This document shows, piece after piece, positions 54,410-62,736 of a DNA stretch of 64,000 nt. The first letter of the stretch is position 1. Every line of letters begins with the position of its first letter. Source of the stretch: Spirosoma aureum (lineage in GTDB: Bacteria > Bacteroidota > Bacteroidia > Cytophagales > Spirosomataceae); the NCBI RefSeq assembly GCF_011604685.1, contig NZ_CP050063.1, positions 2,254,501 to 2,318,500 of the forward strand. Reading direction: 5' to 3'. Position numbers and translations under genes: made by a program. The notes below the pieces were generated by a model that saw only the letters and a program-made list of their open reading frames with translations, was not told where the DNA came from and searched no databases.

Positions 54410-54910
54410 ATGAATCGCCTACTCGTTGCTCTGCTATTCGCCAGTTTTATTGCATTTTCTTTCCGGCCTCTGGAGCCACTAAGCTCAGGCCGTAGAACCA
54501 ATTCAACGGCCATTTCGGCAACTGCCGAACCGGTTAAATTGTCGTGGGAGGTTTTGCGCGACGTCACTTTCAAAAAGAAGTGGTATGCGGAAGAATCCGT
54601 CTATATGCTATATCCAACGTTTGGGCAGGGCATTCAGAAACTGAACGGAAAAACGGTTGAATTAACTGGATATGTACTGCCAGTGGATCTGGAATCAAAT
54701 CTGTATGTATTGTCGGCCTTTCCATACAGTGCCTGTTTTTTTTGCGGAGGAGCCGGGCCGGAGTCGGTTGTATCCTTGAAATTCAAGAAAAATGGTAAAA
54801 AGTTTAAAACCGATGAGCGCCGTACTTTTCATGGAACACTCAAACTGAACGCTGATAATATTTACGAGCTCAATTATATCCTGGCTGATGCTGAGATGAT
54901 CGAGCAGTAA
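54410..54910 (+). CDS. Secreted protein with CFFCGG motif (DUF3299-like)
   Basis: 166 residues from the ATG at 54410 (MNRLLVALLFASF). The signal peptide ends near residue 16, so the protein is periplasmic. The core LNGKTVELTGYVLPVD, followed by SAFPYSACFFCGGAGPESVVSLKF and an OB-like C-terminal strand set, resembles the DUF3299 layout, though here with C-F-F-C rather than the Cys-Pro-rich motif. The two close cysteines could bind metal or form a redox pair. It is divergent from the histidine kinase with an 88-bp gap and could be one of its targets; that is inference. Confidence 0.65.
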   Translation: MNRLLVALLFASFIAFSFRPLEPLSSGRRTNSTAISATAEPVKLSWEVLRDVTFKKKWYAEESVYMLYPTFGQGIQKLNGKTVELTGYVLPVDLESNLYVLSAFPYSACFFCGGAGPESVVSLKFKKNGKKFKTDERRTFHGTLKLNADNIYELNYILADAEMIEQ

Positions 54911-54923
54911 GGAAAATAGAATG

Positions 54924-54966
54924 AACTAAAAAGCCAGCAAATCAGAAATTTGCTGGCTTTTTAGTT
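54924..54966 (+). terminator. Terminator after the CFFCGG protein gene
   Basis: Perfect 19-nt arms at 54924-54942 and 54948-54966 (AACTAAAAAGCCAGCAAAT and its complement), five-base loop, internal A and T runs. It begins 13 bases past the stop. Confidence 0.85.
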
Positions 54967-55329
54967 TGCCGTCTGTTGTTCCAGGTAGCCAATAAATGAT
55001 TAATAAGGGTAAATTATACGCTTCATGTTTGACCAGTAGAAACTATTTAGACGGTCGAGTTAGCACCTAATTACAAGTAATTAAACGGCCTGTGTTTATA
55101 CAATTCGATCGAATCAGCCCCAAACGTTGGGAAGCATTTAGGATTAAGCATATAATTAAGTCAGTCGATCCAGAAAGAATTCTATATTTCGAACTCTAAA
55201 AAATGCCTTGATTTTAGCATTGAACGAAAATACATCGCTCTCCACAAGTCGGAACTTAACCAATCGAACTGCACCGGCCTAATAAACGAAAAAAGCACTT
55301 ACCATTTCTGACAAGTGCTTGATTTTCAG
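54967..55329. other. Intergenic region before tRNA-Asp
   Basis: 363 bp, AT-rich, with no open frame that I can support on either strand. Its right end holds the tRNA terminator (55293-55320). I see no repeats shared with other parts of the window and no attachment-site duplication next to the tRNA. Confidence 0.5.
55293..55320 (-). terminator. tRNA-Asp terminator
   Basis: On the minus strand AAGCACTT-(12 bases)-AAGTGCTT followed by a T run. It starts ten bases past the CCA end of the tRNA. Confidence 0.8.
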
Positions 55330-55406
55330 TGGCGGTCCGGACGGGGCTCGAACCCGCGACCCCCTGCGTGACAGGCAGGTATTCTAACCAACTGAACTAC
55401 CGAACC
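55330..55406 (-). tRNA. tRNA-Asp (GTC)
   Basis: 77 nt including the encoded CCA. The acceptor stem GGTTCGG pairs with CCGGACC (one G-U) and the discriminator is G. The anticodon arm is CCTGC-CTGTCAC-GCAGG with anticodon GTC, and the T arm contains GGTTCGAGCC. It is a single gene with its own promoter and terminator. Confidence 0.97.
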
Positions 55407-55452
55407 AATTTTGATTTTTCGGTCAACGCTGCCGTTTTCCTTAATCGTGGCA

Positions 55453-55483
55453 CAAAAGTAGACGCTTTTGATGGTATGTACAA
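55453..55483 (-). promoter_or_regulatory. Promoter of tRNA-Asp
   Basis: On the minus strand TTG (55481-55483), 20 bases, then TACTTTTG (55453-55460). This is an exact match to the Bacteroidota TTG-N(17-23)-TAnnTTTG pattern, about 46 bases upstream of the mature tRNA 5' end. Confidence 0.75.
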
Positions 55484-55664
55484 GAGGTGGGCCAAAAAAA
55501 AATGAGATCCATGACTGATCCGTGTGGACATCCCTTGGAAATCAGTCTGTTTACCACAAAAAAAAATAATGCCGGGCTACACTTCTAATTATTTAACGTG
55601 CCGATTTAGGTTTTGCTAACCGCACCTGCTATCTTTCTACTAGAAACCGTTCCTCTCCAATACG

Positions 55665-56213
55665 ATGCTTACATCGGAATCATACTCAGAATTGGTGAAT
55701 AAGGTATATAACCGGTCTCGACAGGAGGGAAATCGATCGTATCCTGTTGCCTGTTTCGAGATTTTTATGCTTGAACAGGCACAACAGCGGGCTAGCCGTA
55801 AAGAAGTCCAGTTGTTTCGGCAACTTGGAGAGATATTTGACTGGAATATGCCTCGTCGACAACGGAATACTTATGTCAAAAAACTACAATCCGGTTTTAC
55901 ACTCATACTGACCGATCTTTCCAAGACGATTCTTTGGACAAGCTGCAATTTTTTGACGATGACCGGATACTCACACGCGGAAGCAGTGGGCAAGACGCCC
56001 AGAATTTTACAGGGTCCCGAAACAGACCCTGCCACGTTGTTGCGTGTACATGAATCACTCAAACGGGCAGACTCCGTAAAAGCCGATCTTTTGAACTATC
56101 GTAAGGGCGGTGAATCCTATTTGTGCCGGGTGGAAATCGATCCACTCTACGATAGCCACGGTGAATTGACTCACTTTCTGGCCGTAGAGAGTGAAGTGAA
56201 AGAAAGTTTATAG
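55665..56213 (+). CDS. LOV-like PAS protein lacking the photoactive cysteine
   Basis: 182 residues. A helical N-terminal cap (1-72) is followed by a PAS/LOV-type domain (75-180). ILTDLSKTILWTSCNFLTMTGYS and NYRKGGESYLCRVEIDPLYD are LOV-like blocks. Where LOV domains have G-x-N-C-R-F-L-Q, this protein has G109-K-T-P112-R-I-L-Q, so the flavin-adduct Cys is replaced by Pro. A light-driven adduct is therefore not expected; flavin binding and redox sensing remain possible. No output domain is attached. Confidence 0.8.
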   Translation: MLTSESYSELVNKVYNRSRQEGNRSYPVACFEIFMLEQAQQRASRKEVQLFRQLGEIFDWNMPRRQRNTYVKKLQSGFTLILTDLSKTILWTSCNFLTMTGYSHAEAVGKTPRILQGPETDPATLLRVHESLKRADSVKADLLNYRKGGESYLCRVEIDPLYDSHGELTHFLAVESEVKESL

Positions 56214-56456
56214 CCATCTTCCCGGTTTAATAGCCAACTTAATGTCGCTTATGCGCAGTGGTTTTATCTGGATTGCGGATGGACCAAGACTACTAATGCT
56301 GGGCTGACAATCAGGGAGGAGTTGCCAATCTGTCTGGAGTTTTTTTGTGCAGTAAACCTGCTTATTCTATATAATATACGCCGTTTACGAAGCTTTATGT
56401 ATTTTCGTAAACCTTTGGCCGCCGATTTGCAGTTATATCCTCACACGACACTGCGT

Positions 56457-57440
56457 ATGAAACGGTTTTTGCTTGTACTTCGATGGAGCCTGTTGGCTAT
56501 CCTGGTTCTCGCTCTTGGAACATTATTAGCGGCCTGGTTTATAGATTTTCGGCAAACTGATCAGGAATTGGCCGATGAATTCAAGGGGCAACGCGTGCGG
56601 CCTACGGTGCACCATTATCGGATAAAAGACGGCAACAATCAACCCCGGACGATCCGATTCATGGAAACGCCCGCACTTTCGGGTGATTCGGCCCTTCCGG
56701 TGGTCCTGTTTGTGCATGGTGCGCCCAGTTCACTTTCCTTTTTCAATGAATTTTTCAAGGATACGGCCTTATTGAACCGCGCTCAATTGGTGGCTGTTGA
56801 TCGGCCCGGCTATGGCTACTCCGATTTTGGGCGTGTAGAAACATCGGTTGTGCGGCAGGCGCAGTTTTTACAGCCACTCATTAATCGATATAAGAATGCA
56901 CCTTACTTAATGGTAGTTGGGTCGTCGTATGGAGGGTCTGTGTCGGCGCGATTGGCCATGAATAATCCTGAAGAAGTTAATCATGTAGTGTTTGTGTCGT
57001 CGGCGCTGGGGCCTGGACTGGAGCGGACCTACCCGATAAGCCATTGGGTGGATACACCGTTGCTCCGCTGGGGTATTCCAACATTGTTGCGTCTGGCTAA
57101 TGACGAAAAATTAGCCCACCGGAAGGCATTAGAAGCAATTTTGCCCGATTGGCCTAAAATCAGAGCGAAAATCACGATGCTTCATGGTCAGCGCGACGAC
57201 TTGGTTTATCCGACTAATGTATCATTCGCGCAACAACATCTCATTAATGCTCGGGTTAAGCAGTTTTTACTGCCTGAAAATCGGCATGATATCGTATTTA
57301 ATAAGCGTGAGTATATGACCGACATTCTTCTCGACATTCTGACTCAGCGTGCGAATAAAGATGTTGGGAAGCCTAATCAGATGGCTATAAAGCGAGAAAA
57401 ATCAGCCAAAGGCCTCTATTCATCAGTACTTATTCATTAG
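56457..57440 (+). CDS. Alpha/beta hydrolase, membrane-anchored
   Basis: 327 residues from the ATG at 56457 (MKRFLLVLRW), with an N-terminal anchor or signal helix (5-28). The oxyanion segment is LFVHGAPSS, the nucleophile elbow is GSSYGGS (Ser in the second position), and the catalytic His is in PENRHDIVF. The open frame begins 45 codons earlier, but that part has no signal-like order. It overlaps the stop of the convergent VOC gene by four bases. Substrate unknown; the fold covers esterases, lipases and haloalkane dehalogenases. Confidence 0.87.
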   Translation: MKRFLLVLRWSLLAILVLALGTLLAAWFIDFRQTDQELADEFKGQRVRPTVHHYRIKDGNNQPRTIRFMETPALSGDSALPVVLFVHGAPSSLSFFNEFFKDTALLNRAQLVAVDRPGYGYSDFGRVETSVVRQAQFLQPLINRYKNAPYLMVVGSSYGGSVSARLAMNNPEEVNHVVFVSSALGPGLERTYPISHWVDTPLLRWGIPTLLRLANDEKLAHRKALEAILPDWPKIRAKITMLHGQRDDLVYPTNVSFAQQHLINARVKQFLLPENRHDIVFNKREYMTDILLDILTQRANKDVGKPNQMAIKREKSAKGLYSSVLIH

Positions 57441-57829
57441 GCCGTTATTTCAATCCGGTTTAATTCCGGGTCAAATACAACGCTTTCATAATAGCCGTCG
57501 CCCGTTCGACGGGGTTCGCCTACTATAGAGTATCCATCGGCTCGTAATCGTTCGGTCAATGCATCGACGGCTGCTTCGCTACCAACGGATATGGCAAAAT
57601 GGGTGAGGCCTATAAATTGAGCGAATGCATTATTAAGCGTCTCCGGAATACCGGGCATCTGCATGATCTCCAGCCGCGGGCCACCCTCGGGAAATGTCAG
57701 AAAATAAGACGAAAACCCTTTCGTTACATTGCTGTATTTTTCGTTGGAAACGACGTCAAAATACGTTTCATAAAAGTGTCGCATCTGCTCCAGATTACGA
57801 ACCCAAATTGCCAGGTGTTCAATGTGCAT
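57437..57829 (-). CDS. VOC family protein (glyoxalase/bleomycin-resistance fold)
   Basis: 130 residues: two beta-alpha-beta-beta-beta units. H3-or-H5 at the start (MHIEHLAIWV), the Glu of GPRLEIMQ, the His of GLTHFAISV and the terminal Glu of NRIEITA are placed as the four metal ligands of the family. Functions range from glyoxalase I to dioxygenases and antibiotic-binding proteins, and I cannot narrow it. The gene end overlaps that of the alpha/beta hydrolase. Confidence 0.85.
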   Translation of the reverse strand: MHIEHLAIWVRNLEQMRHFYETYFDVVSNEKYSNVTKGFSSYFLTFPEGGPRLEIMQMPGIPETLNNAFAQFIGLTHFAISVGSEAAVDALTERLRADGYSIVGEPRRTGDGYYESVVFDPELNRIEITA

Positions 57830-57901
57830 GGAGCAAAGATGAACGATTTTCCTGAATCACCCAATAAGTGTCTCCAGCTACTTAACCTACGAAAATAGGG
57901 G

Positions 57902-58360
57902 ATGGAAGTAACGTATCGATTAGCTACCGAGAATGATCTGGTAGAAATTATCAGGATGCTCTCCGATGATAAATTAGGCGCATTACGGGAAAACTTTCAA
58001 TTGCCATTGCCAGGTGCGTATCGGCAGGCATTTAACATTATTGCCGATGATCCGCATCAGGAGCTAACTGTGGTTGAGGTCAACGCCGAAATTGTCGCTA
58101 CCTTTCAACTAAGTTTCATTCAGTACCTGACCTATCAGGGTGGTATAAGAGCACAGATTGAAGCCGTTCGGGTAAAATCGAACTACCGCGGAAAGGGAAT
58201 TGGGAAAAAGATTTTTCAGTATGCCATTCAACGGGCCAGGTCAAAAGGCGCTCATCTGCTTCAGCTAACTACCGATAAAAAGCGTCCGGAAGCCAAACGG
58301 TTTTACGAATCACTGGGTTTTATTGATTCCCATGAGGGAATGAAACTTCATTTGAGATAA
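57902..58360 (+). CDS. GNAT family acetyltransferase
   Basis: 152 residues. The acetyl-CoA pyrophosphate loop is R-G-K-G-I-G-K-K in VKSNYRGKGIGKKIFQYA, preceded by the central strand EAVRV. The C-terminal part QLTTDKKRPEAKRFYESLGF is the usual GNAT end. The acceptor substrate is unknown. It is divergent from the VOC gene (72 bp) and is followed by the palindromic repeat at 58389. Confidence 0.93.
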   Translation: MEVTYRLATENDLVEIIRMLSDDKLGALRENFQLPLPGAYRQAFNIIADDPHQELTVVEVNAEIVATFQLSFIQYLTYQGGIRAQIEAVRVKSNYRGKGIGKKIFQYAIQRARSKGAHLLQLTTDKKRPEAKRFYESLGFIDSHEGMKLHLR

Positions 58361-58388
58361 AAAGATAGCCTCATTTCTGTACCTATCT

Positions 58389-58468
58389 TAGGACTTTTGC
58401 TGTAAAGCGTGCCACGGTTACTATTGATGAGCAAATAAACCGTGGCACGCTTTACAGCAAAAGTCCTA
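58389..58468. repeat. Long palindromic repeat, copy 2
   Basis: Perfect 31-nt arms at 58389-58419 and 58438-58468 (starting TAGGACTTTTGCTGTAAAGC) around an 18-nt loop. The core GTGCCACGGTTACT and GCAAATAAACC matches copy 1 at 9413-9522, which has an extra 15 bases in its right half. It ends two bases before the stop of the AraC gene and may also act as a terminator for two convergent genes. Confidence 0.8.
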
Positions 58469-58470
58469 TA

Positions 58471-59364
58471 TCAATTTGAATACAGATTGCCTTTGCTTTT
58501 GTATTCCCTTATATAATCTCTTGGCGACATGCCTGTGGTTTTTCTGAAAACCCGATTGAAATTGGTTGCGCTGTTAAAGCCCGTTGAATAGGCTATGGTA
58601 GATATGCCATCATGATTACTGTTAATGATCTTTTTACAGGCCTCGCTGATACGTATTTCGTTTAGAAAAGAATTGTACGTTTTTCTGGTATGTTTTTTGA
58701 AATATTTGCAGAAGGCGTGTGGTGTTATATGAGCTATTTCTGCAATTTTATTTAGTGTAATATTTTCTGCATAGTGTTCCAGTGTATATTGAAAAACCTC
58801 ATTCATCCTGACTCCTTCTCCTTCAGGGAAATAATTGTTAGATAATCCGGAATCCAATGATTTCCAGCCGCGTACTTCTTTTGAAAAATAATCGAATAAA
58901 TTGATCAGCGTAAGTAAGCGTTCCAGATTGGACCTGGTTGTCAATCTGCTAATTATTTTACCCACATAATTGGCATGTTCGGATGGAAGCTGGAACCCGT
59001 TTTGCGTCGTGTTTAGAAAGCTACTGATTGATTCCATCTCCGGAAGACTGAAAAACTCAGTTGGAATTCGATCCTGATCAAAATAGATATGAATTGCATG
59101 AGCATTTATTTTATCAGGATTTGAAAAATGAGATGGATCTGATTTGAAAATATGGGGTTGATTTGCTCCAAGAATGTAAATGTCGCCTGGCTTAAACGCC
59201 TGACTATAATTGCCAGCCATAAGCGTGCCTTCACCACGAATAATCATGGTGATCTGTAATTGTTTATGGCGATGATAATAATTATAAAAATTAGGCAGGA
59301 TGTCTTCATCCACTACTACCGAATCCTCTTTAGGAACCGGGGGTGTAAAGTCCAACACTTTCAT
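58471..59364 (-). CDS. AraC family regulator, divergent from proline dehydrogenase
   Basis: 297 residues. A cupin sensor domain (about 20-130, YYHRHKQLQITMIIRGEGTL) is followed by an AraC double helix-turn-helix (195-290) with ITLNKIAEIAHITPHAFCKYFKKHT and ISTIAYSTGFNSATNFNRVFRKTTG, then MSPRDY. It is divergent from proline dehydrogenase over a long AT-rich gap, so it is a plausible regulator of that gene. Base composition is lower in GC than most of the window. Confidence 0.9.
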   Translation of the reverse strand: MKVLDFTPPVPKEDSVVVDEDILPNFYNYYHRHKQLQITMIIRGEGTLMAGNYSQAFKPGDIYILGANQPHIFKSDPSHFSNPDKINAHAIHIYFDQDRIPTEFFSLPEMESISSFLNTTQNGFQLPSEHANYVGKIISRLTTRSNLERLLTLINLFDYFSKEVRGWKSLDSGLSNNYFPEGEGVRMNEVFQYTLEHYAENITLNKIAEIAHITPHAFCKYFKKHTRKTYNSFLNEIRISEACKKIINSNHDGISTIAYSTGFNSATNFNRVFRKTTGMSPRDYIREYKSKGNLYSN

Positions 59365-59800
59365 AAATAGAGGAGTAAATATTATTTTTCAAAAACTAAA
59401 TTACATTATTCACAGCTCGACGCGTTTGCTGGTAAATAACTCATTAACCAATACTTATCCTGGCAAGTACAGCCCGCAAGATAATACTATGAATTTTATT
59501 GACTGAACCAAATTAGCAGAAAAATGAAGGTAATTTTTTGTCATCTATCAGAAAAAATATATTACATAAGTATTAGTACTTAGTATTTTTACAGAACTTG
59601 CTTTTGTGTCGGGTATTTATATTTAATCGGTATGTCACTATAGTTTACGATAGGTTTCTTTTGATGGTTTGCTATTACGACGATGCTTTGAATGCTTTGT
59701 TGGCCGTTTTTATAAATAGGCAATAATTATCCATGTTTAATCGAAAATTGCCGATGCATTTATTGCATTAATTCTATCAATAGCTTTGAAGAAAAATGGT
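59365..59800. other. AT-rich divergent region, AraC / proline dehydrogenase
   Basis: 436 bp without a supportable gene. Very AT-rich, with several T-runs. I found no exact TTG / TAnnTTTG promoter on either strand. Likely holds control sites for proline dehydrogenase, but none can be assigned. Confidence 0.45.
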
Positions 59801-61015
59801 ATGAATTTGCAAGCTAAAATTTCTTTTGACGATACTGAGCAAGCCTTTATTTATAAGTCAAATGCCCAGCTAAAAAAAACATATCGACTGTTTCAATTAA
59901 TGAACCAGTCCTGGTTAGTGAAGGTAGGAACAAGATTGACATTACTTGCCGTTAACTGGAAATTACCAATTAATGGCTTGCTTCGTTCAACGATATTTGA
60001 ACAATTTGTGGGCGGAGAAACCCTTGAGCAAACTACGGTTATTGTCAACGACTTAAAGAAATATGGTATCAGCCTTATCCTGGATTATGGTGCTGAAGGA
60101 AAAGAAAGTGAAAAGGATTTTGAGGAAGCTAAAAATGAATTTATTCGGGTAATTAATCATGCATCGAGCCTTGATAATATTAATTTTATTAGCATCAAAT
60201 TAACGGCGCTCGCCCGATTTTCACTACTTGAGAAATTAAACCAATTTTCGGCAAGATCGTCTGCTGGTTTTTCGATCGACACAAAACAACTGAATTCGGA
60301 AGAGGGGCAGGAGTGGGCAAATGTTGTGCGTCGGGTCGAAGAGATTTGTGAGCTTGCCGTTGAAAAAAAAGTAGGGATTCTTATTGATGCTGAAGAGTCG
60401 TGGATACAGAATACGATTGATGCGCTTACCATGCAGGTTATGGAGCGATATAATAAGAAAAAAGCAGTTATATATAATACCATACAACTTTACCGGCACG
60501 ACCGGCTTGAATTTTTAAAATTCTCTCATCAGTTTGCCTTAAAAAACAAGTTTATTTTAGGCGCCAAAATTGTTCGGGGCGCCTATATGGAAAAGGAGCG
60601 CAAACGGGCGAATGCATTGAATGACTCCTCACCAATTCAACGCGATAAATCGGCCAGCGACCAGGATTTTAACGCAGCCATTTCGTACAGTATCCAGCAT
60701 ATTGATACCATCTCGGTTATCATTGCATCTCACAACGAATACAGTGCTCAATTCGCAGTCCGATTACTGGATGAAGCCAATCTGGCCGTTAATCATCCGC
60801 ACATTCATTTTTCCCAACTCTATGGCATGAGCGATAACATTACATTCAACCTGGCCAAGATTGGGTGTAATGTGAGTAAATACCTGCCGTATGGTCCGAT
60901 TGAGGATGTAATTCCGTATTTGATGAGAAGGGCACAAGAAAACAGCTCCGTTGCTGGACAAACCAGCAGGGAGCTGTTTTTAATTGAGAAGGAAATAAAG
61001 AGGAGAGGTATTTAA
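59801..61015 (+). CDS. Proline dehydrogenase (monofunctional)
   Basis: Oxidises proline to delta-1-pyrroline-5-carboxylate with FAD. I use the ATG at 59801 (MNLQAKISFD, 404 residues); a TTG at 59786 in the same frame is possible. The barrel core shows SLILDYGAEGKE, FISIKLTALARF, AKIVRGAYMEKERKRA and YLPYGPIEDVIPYLMRRAQENSS, the last holding the paired arginines that bind the proline carboxylate. It has no P5C dehydrogenase domain. GC content is visibly lower than in neighbouring S10 genes. The dehydrogenase that would follow in the pathway is not in the window. Confidence 0.93.
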   Translation: MNLQAKISFDDTEQAFIYKSNAQLKKTYRLFQLMNQSWLVKVGTRLTLLAVNWKLPINGLLRSTIFEQFVGGETLEQTTVIVNDLKKYGISLILDYGAEGKESEKDFEEAKNEFIRVINHASSLDNINFISIKLTALARFSLLEKLNQFSARSSAGFSIDTKQLNSEEGQEWANVVRRVEEICELAVEKKVGILIDAEESWIQNTIDALTMQVMERYNKKKAVIYNTIQLYRHDRLEFLKFSHQFALKNKFILGAKIVRGAYMEKERKRANALNDSSPIQRDKSASDQDFNAAISYSIQHIDTISVIIASHNEYSAQFAVRLLDEANLAVNHPHIHFSQLYGMSDNITFNLAKIGCNVSKYLPYGPIEDVIPYLMRRAQENSSVAGQTSRELFLIEKEIKRRGI

Positions 61016-61037
61016 GTGTTTTCAGGTTATAGCTTTC

Positions 61038-61092
61038 AGATTCTGGTTGGCTGACACGGTACTAAGATTAATGCGTCAGCCAACCAGAATCT
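61038..61092. terminator. Bidirectional terminator-like palindrome
   Basis: Perfect 18-nt arms AGATTCTGGTTGGCTGAC (61038-61055) and its complement (61075-61092), 19-nt loop. It lies between convergent proline dehydrogenase and S10 peptidase genes, and ends two bases before the latter stop. No U-tract is evident. Confidence 0.7.
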
Positions 61093-61094
61093 AG

Positions 61095-62681
61095 TTAATA
61101 CTTAGCTGGTTGATTGGGTTTTGGTGTCGACTTTTTGATGAAATCACGAAGGTCATCATTCGACTTGACAAGGTCTTCCTGACGCAGATACATCATGTGA
61201 CCGCTGCGATACCCTTTCCAGTCCATTCTGCTTTTAAGCTTTCCACTTGGGTCCATTTGCCACATGTTGTACTGAGCACCGAAATAATCGCAGGCACCGT
61301 CGTAATAGCCTGATTGTACCAGCAGATGCAGATAGGGGTTCTGAGCCATGGCCTGACGAAGGTTTTCGCCGGTACGGTCCGTATTTTCTGCCGTCCGTGC
61401 CCACGGATGAACGGGCCCAAACATGTAGTATTTCAGGTCTGTTTTGTAATTCAGGAACTCCCTGAAATAATAGTTAATGGGAGCCGCAAACGAGTGAAGC
61501 CACGACGTAAGTTCTGGCGAATAATCGGGCCGTTCACCAGCATCTTCCCGGTCGATACCCAGATACCGCGAATCTAAACGGCCAATCGTTTGACCTTTAT
61601 CGCGCAGCAACTCTTTCCAAAAGAAAGAGGTTGGAACCATCAGATTATGTTCCAGAATTACTTTTTCGGATAAACCCGAGTAGCGGGCTACCTTCGCTGC
61701 AATCTGTTTTTTCTTATCAGCTTCCAGGAAACCACCTTTGGCCAGTGCCGGAATAAATTCATTAATGGTAAACTGCTCGACTTCGGGCAACATGGCCGTC
61801 AGGTCTTTTTGCTGAAGATCGGTTGGGAGCGCTTTGTGAAACCAGGCCGTTGCTGAGTAATAAGGCAACAGATTAGCCGCACCTACTGGTCCTTCCCGGT
61901 TGATACCTAAATCGGTTGGCGAAACCAGAATGACTCCATTGAGGTACATCCAGTTGGCATTCTGCAACTCCAGAGCCAGACCCGATACGCGGGTGGTCCC
62001 GTAGCTTTCACCAATGAGGTATTTGGGCGAAGGCCAGCGGTTTTTGCGACTCACGAACACGTTGAGCCATTCGGCCAGGTACTTGATATCGGCGTTCACA
62101 CCAAAGAATTTCGACCGGGGAACGTCTTTGTTAGCCATCCGGGAATAGCCGGTGTTGACGGGGTCAATGTAAACAATATCGGCAACGTCGAGGATCGAGT
62201 TCGGATTGTCCTTTATCGTATATGGCTGTAATGGATAACCTTCATTGTCGATATTTAGCAATTTAGGACCCGTATAGGCGAGGTGCATCCAGACTGATGC
62301 TGTTCCTGGCCCACCATTGAAGGAAATCACCAGTGGGCGCGTAGTCCGGTCTTTTACATCCGACCGCTCGTAATACGTATAAAACACACCGGCAATGGGT
62401 TTACCGTTTTCATCCCAAACCGGCTGCGTACCAACGGTAGCCGTATACGGAACGCGCTGCCCTTTGATGGTAACGGCACTGGAGGTTGTAATGGTTGAGT
62501 CCATTGGCAACGTAAGGTCGCCTGGGGCTGGTTTGGCAGAAGGGCCGGAGTTGGGTCTTGCTGCCGGTGCGTCGGCTGGTGGACCTCCCGCTGCTCGTTG
62601 ACCCTGCCCGCGCTGCCCTTGCGCAAACGATAACGACCCTGTGGTTAGTCCAATGAGCAATAAAATAGCAATCCGTTTCAT
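61095..62681 (-). CDS. S10 serine carboxypeptidase-like protein, copy A
   Basis: 528 residues with a signal peptide (about 1-20), then a Gly/Pro/Ala-rich linker (21-55). The alpha/beta hydrolase core has the oxyanion segment SFNGGPGTASVW and the nucleophile S226 in LIGESYGTTR. Asp is in QSGYYDGACDY and His in YRSGHMMYLR, completing the triad of S10 peptidases. Periplasmic or surface location is inferred. It is a tandem paralogue of the next gene and shares an almost identical 186-bp stretch with it. Confidence 0.92.
   Translation of the reverse strand: MKRIAILLLIGLTTGSLSFAQGQRGQGQRAAGGPPADAPAARPNSGPSAKPAPGDLTLPMDSTITTSSAVTIKGQRVPYTATVGTQPVWDENGKPIAGVFYTYYERSDVKDRTTRPLVISFNGGPGTASVWMHLAYTGPKLLNIDNEGYPLQPYTIKDNPNSILDVADIVYIDPVNTGYSRMANKDVPRSKFFGVNADIKYLAEWLNVFVSRKNRWPSPKYLIGESYGTTRVSGLALELQNANWMYLNGVILVSPTDLGINREGPVGAANLLPYYSATAWFHKALPTDLQQKDLTAMLPEVEQFTINEFIPALAKGGFLEADKKKQIAAKVARYSGLSEKVILEHNLMVPTSFFWKELLRDKGQTIGRLDSRYLGIDREDAGERPDYSPELTSWLHSFAAPINYYFREFLNYKTDLKYYMFGPVHPWARTAENTDRTGENLRQAMAQNPYLHLLVQSGYYDGACDYFGAQYNMWQMDPSGKLKSRMDWKGYRSGHMMYLRQEDLVKSNDDLRDFIKKSTPKPNQPAKY
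61911..62096. repeat. Near-identical tract shared with second S10 gene, copy A
   Basis: 186 bp identical to 63553-63738 except for one base (C/T in CTGCAAC/CTGTAAC). It covers codons for the nucleophile-elbow region including LIGESYGTTR. Flanking parts of the two genes are clearly more divergent at the base level. Confidence 0.9.
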
Positions 62682-62736
62682 GTAGTAGCGTACTGGTTAA
62701 AGAATGAGTGGTAATTGTTTTGTTGTAAGATGTTAG

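Noticed and set aside
55330..55406. tRNA-Asp as an integration site of a genomic island
   Set aside because: No integrase gene, and no partial copy of the tRNA 3' end was found in the window.
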